In this document: piece by piece, positions 12,325-23,839 of the stretch
How positions within the stretch are numbered: position 1 is the first letter of the stretch
Layout of the letters: the number at the start of each line of letters is the position of its first letter
NCBI GenBank assembly: GCA_949317995.1
Contig: OX439036.1
Location: 105,999,669-106,063,668, forward strand
Direction: 5' to 3'
DNA: 64,000 bases
Origin: Acholoe squamosa
Taxonomy: Eukaryota; Annelida; Polychaeta; Phyllodocida; Polynoidae
Made by a program: the position numbers and the translations under genes
Notes under the pieces: model-generated
What the model saw: the letters and a program-made list of their open reading frames with translations, nothing else
The model's database searches: none
Told to the model about the DNA's origin: nothing

Positions 12325-12423
12325 GCATACATGTTATTATGTTATTTATTATTATTATTTTTTTACAATCACCCCTTTTATCATTCACATTGCTACAGAA
12401 ATACCAAAATACCCTTAGGACTG

Positions 12424-12600
12424 CCAGTACTTTCTGTGCACAACCAAAACATATTAATGTTGGTAGTAAAAGTGGGGGTCCAAAATACCAGTACTTTTTG
12501 TCAGTGGACAACCAAAACATATTAATGTGGGTAGTAAAAGTGGGGGTCCAAAATACCAGCACTTTCTGTCGGTGGACAACCGAAACATATTATGCATAAT
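12424..12600. repeat. Tandem repeat, 64-68-bp unit, about 2.6 copies
   Basis: Units begin at 12424, 12488 and 12556 with CCAG(T/C)ACTTT and share ACAACCAAAACATATTAATG and AAAGTGGGGGTCC. It lies just beyond the 5' end of LINE 1. Confidence 0.75.
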
Positions 12601-12930
12601 GGATTTTTCAGTTTTTGTAGAACCGTACAGTAATAATGTGTATTCAGTGAGGGATTTCTCTCTATTTTCAATGTAATTTTCCCAGCCTAATACACATTGA
12701 CCTCAGCTGGAAGTTCCAGTGATAGGGATAAAACACATCTAAACGTTTTGGCAAGTCTACTTGAACTGAACAATCATCTAAAGTAAAACGTTTTGAAACG
12801 TTTTGGCAGAAGGCATTCAGCTGTAGTCTACAAATGCCAAAATGTATTCAGGTGTAATGAAATGTTAGTGGCTTCAAAGTAAAATGTTTTGGAATGTTTT
12901 GGCAGAAGGCATTCAGCTATAGTCTCCAAA
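12601..12930. repeat. Non-coding stretch with a duplicated 54-bp segment
   Basis: Segments 12781-12834 and 12877-12930 are near-identical (AAGTAAAA(C/T)GTTTTG... to ...AGTCTCCAAA). AACGTTTTG-type motifs recur. No gene is seen. Confidence 0.6.
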
Positions 12931-13330
12931 TGGACATGTAGGTATCATGTCATGACTCTACAGGAGCTAATGGACATGTAGGTATCATGTCATGAGTCTA
13001 CATGAGCTAATGGACATGTAGATATCATGTCATGACCCTACATGAGCTAATGGACATGTAGGTAACGTGTCATGACTCTACATGAGCTAATGGACATGTA
13101 GATGTCATGTCATGACTCTACATGAGCTAATGGGTATGTAGGTATCATGTCATGACTCTTCATTAACTAATGGACATGTAGGTGTCATGTGATGACTCTA
13201 AATGAGCTAATGGACATGTAGGTATTGTGTCATGACTCTTCATTAACTAATGGACATGTAGGTATAATGTCATGACCCTACATGAGCTAATGGACATGTA
13301 GGTATTGTGTCATCACTCTACATGAGCCAA
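12931..13330. repeat. Minisatellite, ten 40-bp units with no indels
   Basis: Units start at 12931 and every 40 bases to 13291 with TGGACATGTA (one TGGGTATGTA) and contain ATGTCATGACTCTACATGAG variants. The array is exactly 400 bp; differences between units are substitutions only. Confidence 0.95.
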
Positions 13331-13673
13331 TGAGAATTGGGCAAAGTTCTATAGGAACATGATGAGATAATGTGGCTTTGGCTGGAATATGGCATGTACG
13401 TACATGATAATGTACAGATCTACATGACGGATATAATCATTTAGATATACATATGAAGGCATATTTCCAGGTAAGATAGGGTCATGTAGGTATGTGATAA
13501 ATAGCTACAGGCATGCATCAATAAATGTCATATATCCTCTAGGGTCATGTAGGTATATGATAACGTAGCTACAGGTAGGATAGGGTAATGTAGGTACATG
13601 GTAACATAGCTACAGGTAGGATAGGATCATTCAGGTATAGGATAACGTAGCTACATGTATGTAGATATTGAAC
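13331..13673. repeat. Degenerate repeats of a 40-50-bp unit
   Basis: From about 13471 three or four units share AGGTAGGATAGGGTCATGTAGGTA and GATAACGTAGCTACA (each shortened here by variants). They resemble the preceding minisatellite in the ATGTAGGTA motif. No gene is seen. Confidence 0.6.
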
Positions 13674-13794
13674 AAGTAATCAATGGATAATTCATGACGA
13701 GTGTGTGTTAGCAAAGGACAATTACATGAGGGCGTAGCCCGAGTGTAATTATCCTTTGCTAACACACTTGTCATGAATTATCCATTGACTACTT
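13674..13794. repeat. Long near-perfect hairpin (~59-bp arms, 3-nt loop)
   Basis: Arms run from AAGTAATCAATGGATAATTC to its complement ending in TACTT, with GGGC-GTA-GCCC at the centre and few mismatches. This is the form of a foldback MITE or an end-to-end fused pair of terminal repeats. Confidence 0.8.
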
Positions 13795-13859
13795 ATTTTA
13801 TTCCATGATACCAATAGATAATCAATAGAATATCAATAAATTCAAGTTGAAAACAAAAA

Positions 13860-14340
13860 TTGTTCCCCCTCCCCGGGACTCGAAGCCAGCCATAGTGTGT
13901 ACACTCACCTCGGAGCCCGGCAGCCATTGCTTTGTTTGAATACATCCCGCGGTTATGGTAGCGGGCACACAGCGAAAAATAGTGTTCGTACACGATCGGT
14001 ACATACACCTCGTCGCCCAGCAGCGGACAGCTACAGCGCCCGTCTCGGCTGGGCATGCTTTGAATGCGTTTCGCGGTTATGGCAGCGGGCACACGGCGGA
14101 AAAAAAGCGCAATGCACTAACCACTAGACCACCGGGCAATACACCTAGGCGCCCGGCTTGGCTTAGATTGGTTTGAATGCGAGCAGTAGCGAAGAAATAT
14201 ACACCCGGACCGGGACTTGGCCCGCCTACCTCTACAATCTAACCAAGCAAACACATACCGTTTCTCGTCAGTCCCTGTGGTGCATTGCATAGGGAGTTGG
14301 ATTTGGGATCTGAGACTGCAGGTTCGATCCCTACCCTGGC
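13860..14340 (-). repeat. SINE-like cluster with tRNA promoter boxes
   Basis: On the - strand an A-box-like TGGTCTAGTGGTTAG (within 14117-14141) and a B-box-like GGCTTCGAGTCCCGG (about 13868-13885) flank two diverged copies of a ~110-bp segment containing CCATAACCGCG and TGTGCCCGCT. A third diverged copy follows at 14140-14230. On the + strand a separate B-box GGTTCGATCCC lies at about 14320. The boxes are too far apart to form one tRNA; this looks like rearranged tRNA-derived SINEs. Confidence 0.4.
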
Positions 14341-14402
14341 CATGAAAATTTCGTGGGTTTTTACATGTAACATATGACATGTAAGGACATGTAAGGTGTG
14401 CA

Positions 14403-14448
14403 GGTTATCCATGGATAACCGCACCAGTTGCATGTTATCCTTGGATAA
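14403..14448. repeat. 18-bp perfect palindrome and partial copy
   Basis: GGTTATCCATGGATAACC at 14403-14420 is self-complementary. A second version, GTTATCCTTGGATAAC, lies at 14433-14448. Confidence 0.6.
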
Positions 14449-15839
14449 CTGCACATCTTACAAAAGTCATGATGCAGGCATCATGGTGTGCAATATCGAC
14501 AGGTATGTGCATGGGAATATCCACGAAAAGCACTCAGTATCCCAGAAATTGTGGAATAAGCATAAACATGGAAAAGCAAGTTGTAGCCATTAGTAATGAC
14601 CCTGCATTAAATCACTTCTGAGACAGCTTCTGCTGCCCTCCTACTACTCCCATGAACTCAAGTCTGGGAAATTCATTTCTGTTATTCCCCTCATGCTATG
14701 GTCAGTATTTGCTTAGCAACAGGCATTCTTTTAATTTATCTGCCTTGCATGGCTAAATCCATGGGCCTAGGTCCTATATCAACTAATTGCAGCAGGGCTA
14801 AATGTGAAACCATCTAATTATAAAGAGTGATGTTCCTTGGGCACACAGTTAGAGAGGAGGGTGACGTCACTTATCCATCCAAGGTGGAGGTAGGGAGAGA
14901 GTGGGCAGCAATGAAGAGCATGTCTGAGGTCTGCAGTTTCTTGTGCCTAGCCATTGTGTAATGGTCAACCCTAGGTTAGCAATAATTTGATTACTTTAAG
15001 AATACTTGACTATTCTATACATCATGTTTACATATAACTAGAGAGGGAGAAAGTGAAACAGAATATGGTCTATAATTAAGATGTCCAAAAATAAGTGGAC
15101 AAGTGGTGTATCATGTCTTATAAAGTGGTGAAAGAAAATACTTACATCACCTGTTATCTTCATGTTCATACATCATGTTTACATAAACTAAAGAGAGAGA
15201 GAACGCAAAAGAGCATATGGTGTGTAAGCAAAGGATTTGGGTCACAGTCTAGAAACACCCACCTAACATCCAGATGTAATGAAGGAAACATGACAGTCTG
15301 TTGACATCAATGAGGGATCATTAAGTTTTTGATGTTTAATCCTTTGGTGCCCAAAAATATTTTGAGAAAATGATTTTTTCAACATTATTTATAGGGTGCG
15401 GACCTTTTCATGTATCAGATTGAAAATAATAACTACTCAATGTTGATTTAAAAGGGACATTAAAAGGGACTGGATGTGTGGTTGAAGTAACTATTCAAAA
15501 ATGTAATATGTAGATATGTCAGAACCATTCACTTATGGACCTATGGATAAGGGTCTCAGAGGGTAGTGGAGTCTGATTTTGATAGGATGACAGAGGTTTA
15601 TCATTTTTATCAACAAAGGATATTTGTAGCATCTAAACTTGCTGCCTTGACATTCAAAATGAGAATATTCTCACCTCCTTGCAAAGAATAGAGTCAGACC
15701 CTGTCTCCTATATTGCCTGAATATGGAGGCATGCACACGGACCAAGTAGGAGCTCCAGCAGAATTATAGCGTTCACTTAGGAGTAGGAGGATTACATGGA
15801 GCACACAATAAGGTGAATGTTCCAAGAAGTGCTTGTAAA
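14449..15839. other. Non-coding stretch with dispersed short repeats
   Basis: No gene is seen. Segments at about 15020-15060, 15165-15235 and 15905-15950 share ACATCATGTTTACAT and/or GCATA(T/C)GGTGT(G/A)TAAGCAAAG motifs, so they are copies of one dispersed repeat. Confidence 0.4.
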
Positions 15840-15980
15840 TAAGGTGGATATAATACAGCATAGTAGATCCAAAGCATAGCACAGGTAGGTAGCCATGCCC
15901 ACTCAACCGGGGGGAGAAAAAGCGAAAAAAGCATACGGTGTATAAGCAAAGAATTTGGCTACCTGTTTGTGCTATGCTTT
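15840..15980. repeat. Inverted-repeat MITE split by the Harbinger element
   Basis: The left arm, 15840-15898, is complementary to 15957-15980 joined to 21682-21713 (AGCATAGTAGAT and GGTGGATATAAT motifs). The right arm is interrupted by the Harbinger insertion, so the hairpin was there first. Confidence 0.65.
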
Positions 15981-16281
15981 TGGGGGTATTCCACCAAAAC
16001 CGGCAGAATTGTCGGCCCGATAGTGGGTTTTTGCTATCGGCGACGGTCGTCGGGCGCCTGTCGGGCCGACAATTTTGTCGGCCCGATAGTCAAATTTTAT
16101 CGGGGACAGTGAAATCGGGTCTCAAAATCACCAAAAAATTCACTCTTCCACCAAGGACAAAATTGTCGGATTGTCATCGCCGACAGTCATCGCGGATGGT
16201 TCCACCCTCTTCCACCAGAGGCCTCTTCATCGGCGATGACCTAGTATCAACCATATGACCTACATACTGAGCAAATCCAAG

Positions 16282-18201
16282 ATGGAGCCCACAGATGTGC
16301 TCGTGGTCGCTCACGCCACTTTAATGCTCATGAAACTGGATGAGGAAGATGCTGACATACTTCAGGGCAAGAAGAGGAAGCACAAGTACCACGTGGCTCC
16401 ATACTTGAAGGACCGGACAGACAATCTGCAGCGAAACACCTTCACTAAACTGCACAGGGACCTACTGGAAGTAAGTACTACTCTGTCTTCTTTGTTTACT
16501 TGGGGGGGTAGGTGTCAAGGGGTACCGGTCTGTGGCTTCATGTTCCTCTGACAGGAGTAGAGCTCTATGGGGTGGTGGTATTTTCACTTATTTTAAAGAG
16601 ATCAAGAGGAGAAGAGCAGCTCGTGGTCATAAAAAAACAGATGTGAGTCCTTATTTGTCCAAGATAAAATTTATCAGAGATAAAAATATTATAAAATAAT
16701 TTCAGATGGACGAGGTGAATGAGTTTCGCCACACTCTGAGGATGGGCCCTGGAGAATACAAAGAGCTCCTGAGCAAGGTCTACCCCCTGATATACAGGCG
16801 TGACACAAACTTCAGAGAGTCTATTAAGCCAGAGGAACGCCTAGACATAACCCTACGGTATTTGGCTTTAGGTGAGCTTTTGTTTTATTTTCTATAAAAT
16901 GTATGATATATAAAAAGTATCCCATGAAATTTACAGAGGTAGAATATCTATGATAAAATGTGTGTTTTAAATATAGCGTATTTTTTATTTATTTTTATTG
17001 GGATTTCAACTATCTGAGACACCTGACTTAATTTCCTTTTTATTTTGTAGGAGACAGCAGTCAAACTCTACACCACGGTCATTTAGTGGGGGGGTCAACA
17101 GTCTACCCTATAATAAGAGACACCTGCATTGCCCTGACTGCCGTTCTTAAAGATTTCTTGAAGGTTTGTTTCTTTGTTTTCTTTTCTATTTATCAAGTGT
17201 TTCAAATATAAAATCTTGGATTTCACCTAGCCGAAGGTCTTGTCTGCTACAAAAAAGTCTGGGATATATACAAGAAATATATATTAAATAATTTACTTCA
17301 ATTATTATATGCTTTCCTTTCCTCCCTCCAGGTCCCACAAACCGAAGCGGAATGGAAGGAAATCGCAGATGGATTTTGAAAGGAGTGGCAAGTCCCTCAC
17401 ATGATCGGGGCAGTGGACGGGAAGCACATTCGTATTCGCCAACCTCGGAAGAGTGGAACCACCTTCTACAATTACAAGAAGTATTTTAGTGTAGTGTTAA
17501 TGGCTGTCGTAGACGCCTACTACCGGTTCATATATGTAGACATAGGGTCAGAAGGCAAGGCAGGTGATTCCCGCATATGGAAGGAAGGGCCCCTCTACGC
17601 TGACCTTAATGACCCAACGAACCCTCTCAACATACCACCAGCGTCTAAGATAAATGGCATGCGGGACTTGCTACCTTACTTCATGGTAGGGGATGATGCA
17701 TTCTCACTAGCAACCAATCTCATGAAGCCGTATGCGGTAAAAGACCAGGGAGATGAGCAGATAGTGTACAACTACAGAGTATCTCGAGGCCGTCTCATGT
17801 CTGAGAATGCTTTCGGAATTTTTGCTACCAGATTCCGCCTCTTCCTGCGTACACAGGACATGGAACCGAAGGGAGTTAAAATGGTAACCATGGCAGCAGT
17901 TTCCCTGCACAACTTCCTTCGCACTCGAGCACCATCAGAGTACATCCCAGCAGGATCCGTCGACTATGAAGGGCCAGAGCTCGAGGTCCATCCTGGACAG
18001 TGGCGGGATGAAGATCATGGCCTGGATGGCCTTGACAGGTCTCATCATGGGAGGAACATGCCTCAGAGTGCGAAAGCCATGCGGGAAAGCCTGTGCCGCT
18101 GGTTCAACTCCAGGCACGGTAAGGTACCATGGCAAGACAAGTACATGCGCAAAAGGCGGATGGAGGCTGTAGCAGAAGTTGAGGAAGAGGAGGATGACTA
18201 A
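16282..18201 (+). pseudogene. Harbinger transposase, four exons, one premature TGA
   Basis: Exons 16282-16470, 16706-16871, 17051-17163 and 17332-18201 are joined by GT...AG introns (GTAAGT, GTGAGC, GTTTGT donors) and stay in frame, giving about 445 residues. DDE nuclease motifs: GAVDGKHIRI (first Asp), YFMVGDDAF (second Asp) and RGRLMSENAFGIF (Glu). A helical N-terminal region precedes them. TGA at 17377-17379 falls in the ADGF-stop-KEW segment just before the first Asp motif; everything else is open. The enzyme cuts and joins transposon ends. The acidic C-terminus ends EEEEDD. Confidence 0.85.
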
Positions 18202-18898
18202 TAATCTCTGACAAAAAATGTCCAAGATAATTTTATTGGGGACAAACAAATCTGGGAAGAGGACTTTTGGGTTTATGAGCGACATGTATTGTTTCTGTTA
18301 TATATATATGGAGATTATAAATGTTTTCAAATTCATTGAAGGGAAGAATTAATTATAAAAGTAGAAACCTCTTTTTATTGAACACACCACAGTGGATGAA
18401 CTTTTAACTTTTATGATCTCTTTCAGAAGAAGCAACTTTTAACTTGATATAAAACCATGTAGTAAACTAGAAATAAAGTCGTCTAGTCTGTTTCCATGAT
18501 AACCAGAAGGCTTTTTACTTCTCCTTGAAATAAAAAAAAATATTTTCCTTTTCCATGAGGTAATCGCCTACTACAAGAAAGTACAAAGCAGGTTATGCAA
18601 GCCTTGTCTTCAGTCCTTGATAGATAATAACAGCGACAGCAACAACAATAGCAACAACAAATATTATCATACACTTCCCTCAATCTCTGCGATCCTGAAA
18701 AATTGTTGTCGGATATTGTTTTTTTATGCACTAGAACAGAACATATAGCAATCCTCAAGTTTTTTGAGTCAAGTGCACTAACAGTAAGAATATTGGTTGA
18801 GATCATCGCTCGGATCCTATAAAAAATGTCTGGGATATATAACTTTTAACTACAAATCTGGGATAATTCGTCGCGAGCAAAACAGTTTTTTATGTCTT

Positions 18899-21280
18899 TT
18901 ATGGGACCCAGTCCCCATTCACAGCGTCTAAAGCCAAGCTGTGCATGTGTAGCTTAAACTTTTCTCGTACTCTCTGGTTCATTCTCTGACACTGGAACAA
19001 GATCATCTTACTCCAGTGGGAGTCCTCCGTCTCAGGTTCTGCCACAGGAGGAGGTGGAGGGGGCTGAGCATGGCGTGCTGCAGCAAGCTGGGTCAGCTCT
19101 ACCACAGAGTTGGTGCACTTCTCAAAATATTGCTCTCGATTTTCAAGGACCTCGGCGACAGTCTTGTTTTTTTTCTCTCGGAGATGCTGAGGCTCCTTGT
19201 TCCTGAAATATTCATTGGAAACCTCCTCATTATTCGCATAGAATTTATCTTTGTCAGCCAGGTAATCTGTCCTGTATGTCCTCCTACCGTCAGAGGAGGA
19301 GGGTCGCTGTACCGTCGAACTGCCTGTGCTGCCAGCCCTTCTGAGGGGGGGTTTAGTGGTAGCCTCAGGAGTTGGCTTTCTGGAAGAGCTTTTACCTGAA
19401 CCTTTGCCCTTGCCAGAAGAGGGGGGGGTCTTAGATTTACCAATGTTCTGTTTGTTGGGAGAACTACGCGTCCTGGATGAAACAGCTTCTTCTTCGTATT
19501 CATCTGGGATTACATGAGCTTCCTCCAACCCTCCTTCATCAGGCTCCAAGTTTTCCTCCTCACTACGGCCCTTGTCCTGGTCCTCGTTGTCGACCTCCTG
19601 TTCTGGTGATTCCTCCTCTACCTGGGTTTGCTTGAAAAAACAAGAAAGGGGGAAAAGTAAATGAGCAGAGAAGATAGCCTGGTAGTCTATTAATCAGGGT
19701 AATAGCAAGCAAAAATTATCCAAGATGCATTACTTTATAATTGTCGTTGATTGATTAATTGATCAAGGTAGCAGGCAAATAGATAATCAAATTTTATATT
19801 GGGGTATTTTGTTTGTGATTATTTTATTTGGGATTTCTTTTTTGGGGATTATTTTATATCAGATAATTTTTTGTTGGGGATTATTTTATTTGGGATTTTT
19901 AATCCATTGCGAGCATTATTGGCCTTAAAAATCAAGAAAGGGGAGAACTTACCTTCCTGTAGTTAGTTATGCTTGCTTCCTTCTTGCAATACGGATCCAA
20001 GAAGAAGCAAAGCCGCTTAATTAACTCTTTCTTGTATGGGAGTTTCCCATACAAGGAGTCTGCTGCAGAAGAGCCCGACTTGACCTTGCCTGAGACTATT
20101 TTTTGATAGTCTGTCCTCAGCGAATTCATCCTTGTGTTCACAAAGAAGGCTGAAAAATATAATTTTTTTTTATTTTCATAGTAATTCAGATTTGTTTTAA
20201 ACACAAGAGCAAGTAGAAATGAAAGAAAGCTGTTTTAATAATCAGAATTATTTCTCTCTTTTTTATCTTGGATTTTTTCTGTTGTCTAGGACGATTTGAA
20301 ATATGTGGGTCTAGGATAAAATATATTTTCTTGAAAATCTTGAATAAATTACCTGGTATCCCTAAGTCGTCGCCAATTTTTCCTAAGGCGGCCCACCTTG
20401 CTGTCGGGTCCTTATACAGCTTGTGATTTTTGTCATACAGGTATGGAACAGCCTCCCATAGCTCACACAACCTTTCCAACACCGCATTGTCTTTGAAGTA
20501 CTGTCGGCCACTTCCAGGGGCATCTGGTCTGGACTTTAACTGACCTATAGTTTTTTTAGGAGTAACTTGGCTCTTTTTAACCTGACTAACAGTCTTCTTA
20601 GGAGTGACCTTGGTGACCTTGGCCTCCTCCTGGTTTCTTTTAGTCATGTCAAAGTTTGTGGGGGCTACAGGTCTTTTCTTTTTGGGTGGCTTTATGGTAG
20701 GGAGGGGATCGTCTTCTTCTTCTTCTTCGTCTTCATTGTCAACAGAAAATTCCTGTGAATCATAATCGGGGTCCATATACCAGGGATCATCCTCGTCGTG
20801 ATCAATAATGATTTCTGTACCTGCAGAGGTAGGGGGGCTCTTAAAAGACTTGGCAGGACGAGGACTGCCTTCTTCCTCTTCATCTTCATTGTTTTCATCG
20901 TAATCGGGGATGAGTTTTCTCTTGGTCAGGCGGCTGCCAACCATACCTAGCCGTGAGTAGGGACCTTTGGAGTCAGAATAGCCTCCCCTGGAACGGGAGG
21001 AAGGTGTGCAACTTAGGTCTTGGGGCTCATCATTGTCGTCGTCTTCATTGTACTCCTCCACTGCTCCAGATTTACTACCGGTAGTACGGTCGTGAAGACG
21101 TCGAGCAGATTCTTCATCTTCCTTTGTTATTTCAAGCCTAGGCCTACCTCTTGCCGTGAAACGTGTTCCCTGTCCCTTCCTCGAGGTATCCTCAGGCTGT
21201 TGGCCCTCATTCCCCTCGTCATTTGTTGTATTTACTGGTTTTCTTTGCGTCTTGCGCTTAGTTGCACGCCGTGGAGCCAT
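18899..21280 (-). CDS. Harbinger accessory protein with MADF (Myb/SANT-like) domain
   Basis: Exons 21280-20353, 20149-19953 and 19630-18899 have consensus splice sites and keep one open frame of 618 codons plus stop. The start is ATG at 21280, giving MAPRRATKRKTQRK, a basic tail near the right transposon end. The first half is basic and acidic low-complexity sequence with a PPKKKRP nuclear-signal-like motif. The MADF domain spans the first intron: LERLCELWEAVPYLYDKNHK, then RMNSLRTDYQKIVSGK and KELIKRLCFFLDPY. A Ser/Pro-rich linker and a helical C-terminus follow. Family knowledge: the partner protein binds subterminal DNA and brings the transposase into the nucleus. Confidence 0.85.
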
Positions 21281-21713
21281 CTTGGATGTTTTCCTCTAGT
21301 ACGGCCGAAGTGCAGGTCACGTGATTTCCATGTGATCGGCGACGCGTACGCCCCCCTACCGCCTTCCCCGGAAACTAAAATTGCCGGGCCGACAAAAATT
21401 GAAACGATTCCTGGCCGATTTTTTCTGTCTGAACAGAAAAAATCGGGTCCAAAGTGAAACCGTCGGCGATCATTCCCGATGCGTTCCCGACGTGATTCCG
21501 ATGGTCTCCGATTTTTTTCACGACCTCTTCCACTGGACCCGATTCTTGGCCGATGATACCCGATTTCCACCCGATAAGGGTCCGATTATCTCCGATTCTC
21601 TATTTCTGTCGCCGATGCATCGGAAATGCATCGGAGATGGACTTTCGGCCAAGAATCGGTTTCGGTGGAATACCCCCATTTGTATCTACTATGCTATATT
21701 ATATCCACCTTAT

Positions 21714-22059
21714 GACGTTATTAACGTCAAAAAAAGTTTTTAACGTTTTAAAACGTTTTGCTATGATAAGTAAGAATAAGGAAACGTTCTGAAACATTTT
21801 GCATCGTTTTTTCTTGACGGGGTGGGTATATATCTAGGTCAACCATGACAAAGGGTCACAGGTACACTCAAAACGGAAGCTAATCGATGCCTCATCGCTA
21901 GTAATTAGTTTCTGATTAATTTTGCCTTGAATGTGATTTGAAGGGGACAGGAGGCATACAGGTGAGTTTATGTGTTTGTGTGTGTTGTAGGCCTATGACC
22001 AGTGTGTGTACATGAGTTACAGGCATGCAGTGGGTCACCACTGAAAGGTGAGAGAGGGG
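21714..22059. other. Non-coding stretch
   Basis: Repeated AACGTTTT motifs at about 21725-21810 resemble those at 12781-12930. No gene is seen. Confidence 0.4.
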
Positions 22060-22390
22060 GCACACAGTCTCTGCATGTATGTTGCTCTCTCACTAACTGT
22101 CTGTCTATCTGTCCCTGGCTTTCTCCCACTCTCTCCTATTCTCTCTTTCTGTTCCACTCTCTGTCTGTATGTCTGTCTGTCTGTCTATCTCTGTATGTAT
22201 GTCTATATATCTCTGTTCCTCTATCTCTCTGTCTGCGTTTTTCCCTGGCTCTCTCACTCTCTCTCACTCTCTGTCTTGTGCTCTGTTTGCCTGTTTCTCT
22301 CCCTCTTTGTGCTTGTCTCCCTTTTTGTCTCTATGTCTATCTGTCTCTGTCTGTTGATCTGCTAGCCTCTTCTGTCTCTTCTGTCGCTAA

Positions 22391-22449
<59 letters not shown>

Positions 22450-22473
22450 AGGTATATACATATATATATAAGG

Positions 22474-22530
<57 letters not shown>
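22060..22530. repeat. CT-rich and TA microsatellites
   Basis: CTCT/CTGT low-complexity sequence (22060-22425) runs into (TA)n with two AAGGTATATA interruptions (22427-22530). Open frames here are artefacts of the repeat. Confidence 0.95.
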
Positions 22531-22531
<1 letters not shown>

Positions 22532-23275
22532 TATACTTTAGTAAGTCCTGGGATGTGGGATCCTTAATGACTCTAAAACACACATTGTGGGGTCATGGCA
22601 AACCTCACCAGGATCCCACAAGGTACCCTGGCTCACATGTCCCCTGATATGGACACATTTGTTGTCAATATTATTTTTTGTGTGAAGACCCCACAAGGTT
22701 TTCCCTATATATATACCCTATTTTTAGTTTCTCAGCCTACTCTCAGGTGTCTCTACCTGTCATAAAACTGAAACAAGGTGTATATGGATGTATATGTGCA
22801 GTGTCATAATTGAGCAACCACAAAGGTTAAGATCCCACATTCCACTATAAGAACTGATGCATTTATATGGGAGGGAATATGTGGGATGGTGGGGAGGGGT
22901 AGGGTCAGGGGCGGAAAATACAGGGGAATAGGACGGATAACATCTACCAAGACATTGGGTTGGAGAGGGGGGGCTGTAATTAACACTTGAGCCACTTCTT
23001 GGGGCCATTCTTGGTACCCTTGCCCTTCCAGGCCCTCTGAAATGTGTGTCTGTGTCTGTCAGGTTATGTGTCTATTCTATAAATCTAGCAATTTCATAAT
23101 AAGCAAGAAGATGATTCTTTTAGTAGCAGTCAAATATCAAAAGGGAAAACAAAAGTTGGGTAGGAGAGTCAGTGAGATTGCCATGACAAATGATATTTTG
23201 GCTCCTGAAGGGCTGGTTATCGGGTGTTCAGAGAGCATGGAAAGCACAGGAAATGTTTGTCAAATCACAGAGGCT
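22531..23275. other. Stretch without recognisable gene
   Basis: Short open frames lack known domains. A TG-rich bit lies near 23042. No repeat structure was seen by eye. Confidence 0.4.
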
Positions 23276-23520
23276 ATATCTCAGCCAATTATCATCCGAT
23301 TCAAACAAGTGAGCGATCTAAGATGTTCAGAAAATCAAGGGCTTTCATTTGAGTTCATTGGCTAAGCCATCTCACCAACATGGAGTCAGCTACTGGGCTG
23401 TAACGCTCAAGTAATTGTGTCGTGCGTCACAAGAATCGCTCTAAATCAGTGAGTTTTCTATTCTTCAGTAGAAAGCCATATCTCAGCCAATTATCTTTAG
23501 ATTTAAACAAGTGAGGGGTC
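23276..23520. repeat. Host tandem repeat, about 195-bp unit (second copy split by element B)
   Basis: The first unit runs from 23276 (ATATCTCAGCCAATTATC). The second begins at 23471 and is cut at 23520 by element B. Its remainder continues at 41682 with TCTAAGATG(T/C)TCAGAAAATC and TGTGTCGTGCGTC in the same order as the first unit. Confidence 0.8.
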
Positions 23521-23825
23521 TGTAGGGGCACAGTTAAGTAGTAGCATCCATGGCTTACGGGTTAACTAGTTAACCCAACCCCTGTGGCTATATAATACCA
23601 GGGTCGGAACCTAGAGAGACAGAATCCTCCCGGATTCTGTACTGACACCTTAAGATCTCCCTGACTCCAAAGCCTTACCTGGTGGTCATAAATCAGAGCT
23701 ATCCGAACGATCACATGCCCTTAGCTTACTGTATAGTAGGATACTGAATAAATCTTGTTGTCTTCTGAACTGGACATCCTTGTATTCGTGATCTTTTCCG
23801 GACCAAACGACAGTCGAACATTACA
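23521..23825 (+). repeat. 5' LTR of element B
   Basis: Starts TGTAGGGGCAC, ends CGAACATTACA. It has a TATATAA-type box in GGCTATATAATACC and AATAAATC downstream. Compared with the 3' LTR it lacks about 110 bp after GGGTTAACTAGTT. Confidence 0.9.
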
Positions 23826-23826
23826 C

Positions 23827-23839
23827 TGGTGCCGTGACC
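23827..23839 (+). other. Primer binding site, tRNA-His-like
   Basis: TGGTGCCGTGACC begins two bases after the LTR. It would pair with the 3' end of tRNA-His (…GTCACGGCACCA is the usual animal end), so that tRNA is the likely primer. Confidence 0.6.

Larger units (their letters stand above)
6528..12330 (-). mobile_element. LINE 1 (CR1/Jockey-like, EN+RT) with NADAR-bearing ORF1
   Basis: A non-LTR retrotransposon read on the - strand: ORF1 (12324-11569), endonuclease (11295-10553), reverse transcriptase (10137-8955) and RT C-terminus (7455-6968). The 3' end has AATAAA (complement of 6555-6560) followed by an A-run (T-run 6528-6539). The 5' end is near 12330 and probably truncated inside ORF1. 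ORF2 is split by the foldback minisatellite at 7460-8987. Stops and frameshifts make the copy inactive. Confidence 0.85.
15981..21678. mobile_element. PIF-Harbinger DNA transposon, nearly intact (5.7 kb)
   Basis: The ends are TGGGGGTATTCCACC (15981) and its exact complement (ending 21678); the match continues a few bases with one change. The flanks carry a 3-bp duplication TTT (15978-15980 and 21679-21681). It contains two convergent genes: a transposase (+, 16282-18201) and a MADF-domain gene (-, 21280-18899), the usual two-protein set of this superfamily. Subterminal GTCGG/CCGAT-type motifs repeat at both ends and may bind the accessory protein. The only obvious lesion is one stop in the transposase. 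The interval 18202-18898 between the genes is AT-rich 3' sequence. Confidence 0.92.

Noticed and set aside
22002..22541. 179-codon Ser/Leu/Tyr-rich frame
   Set aside because: Product of CT and TA microsatellites.
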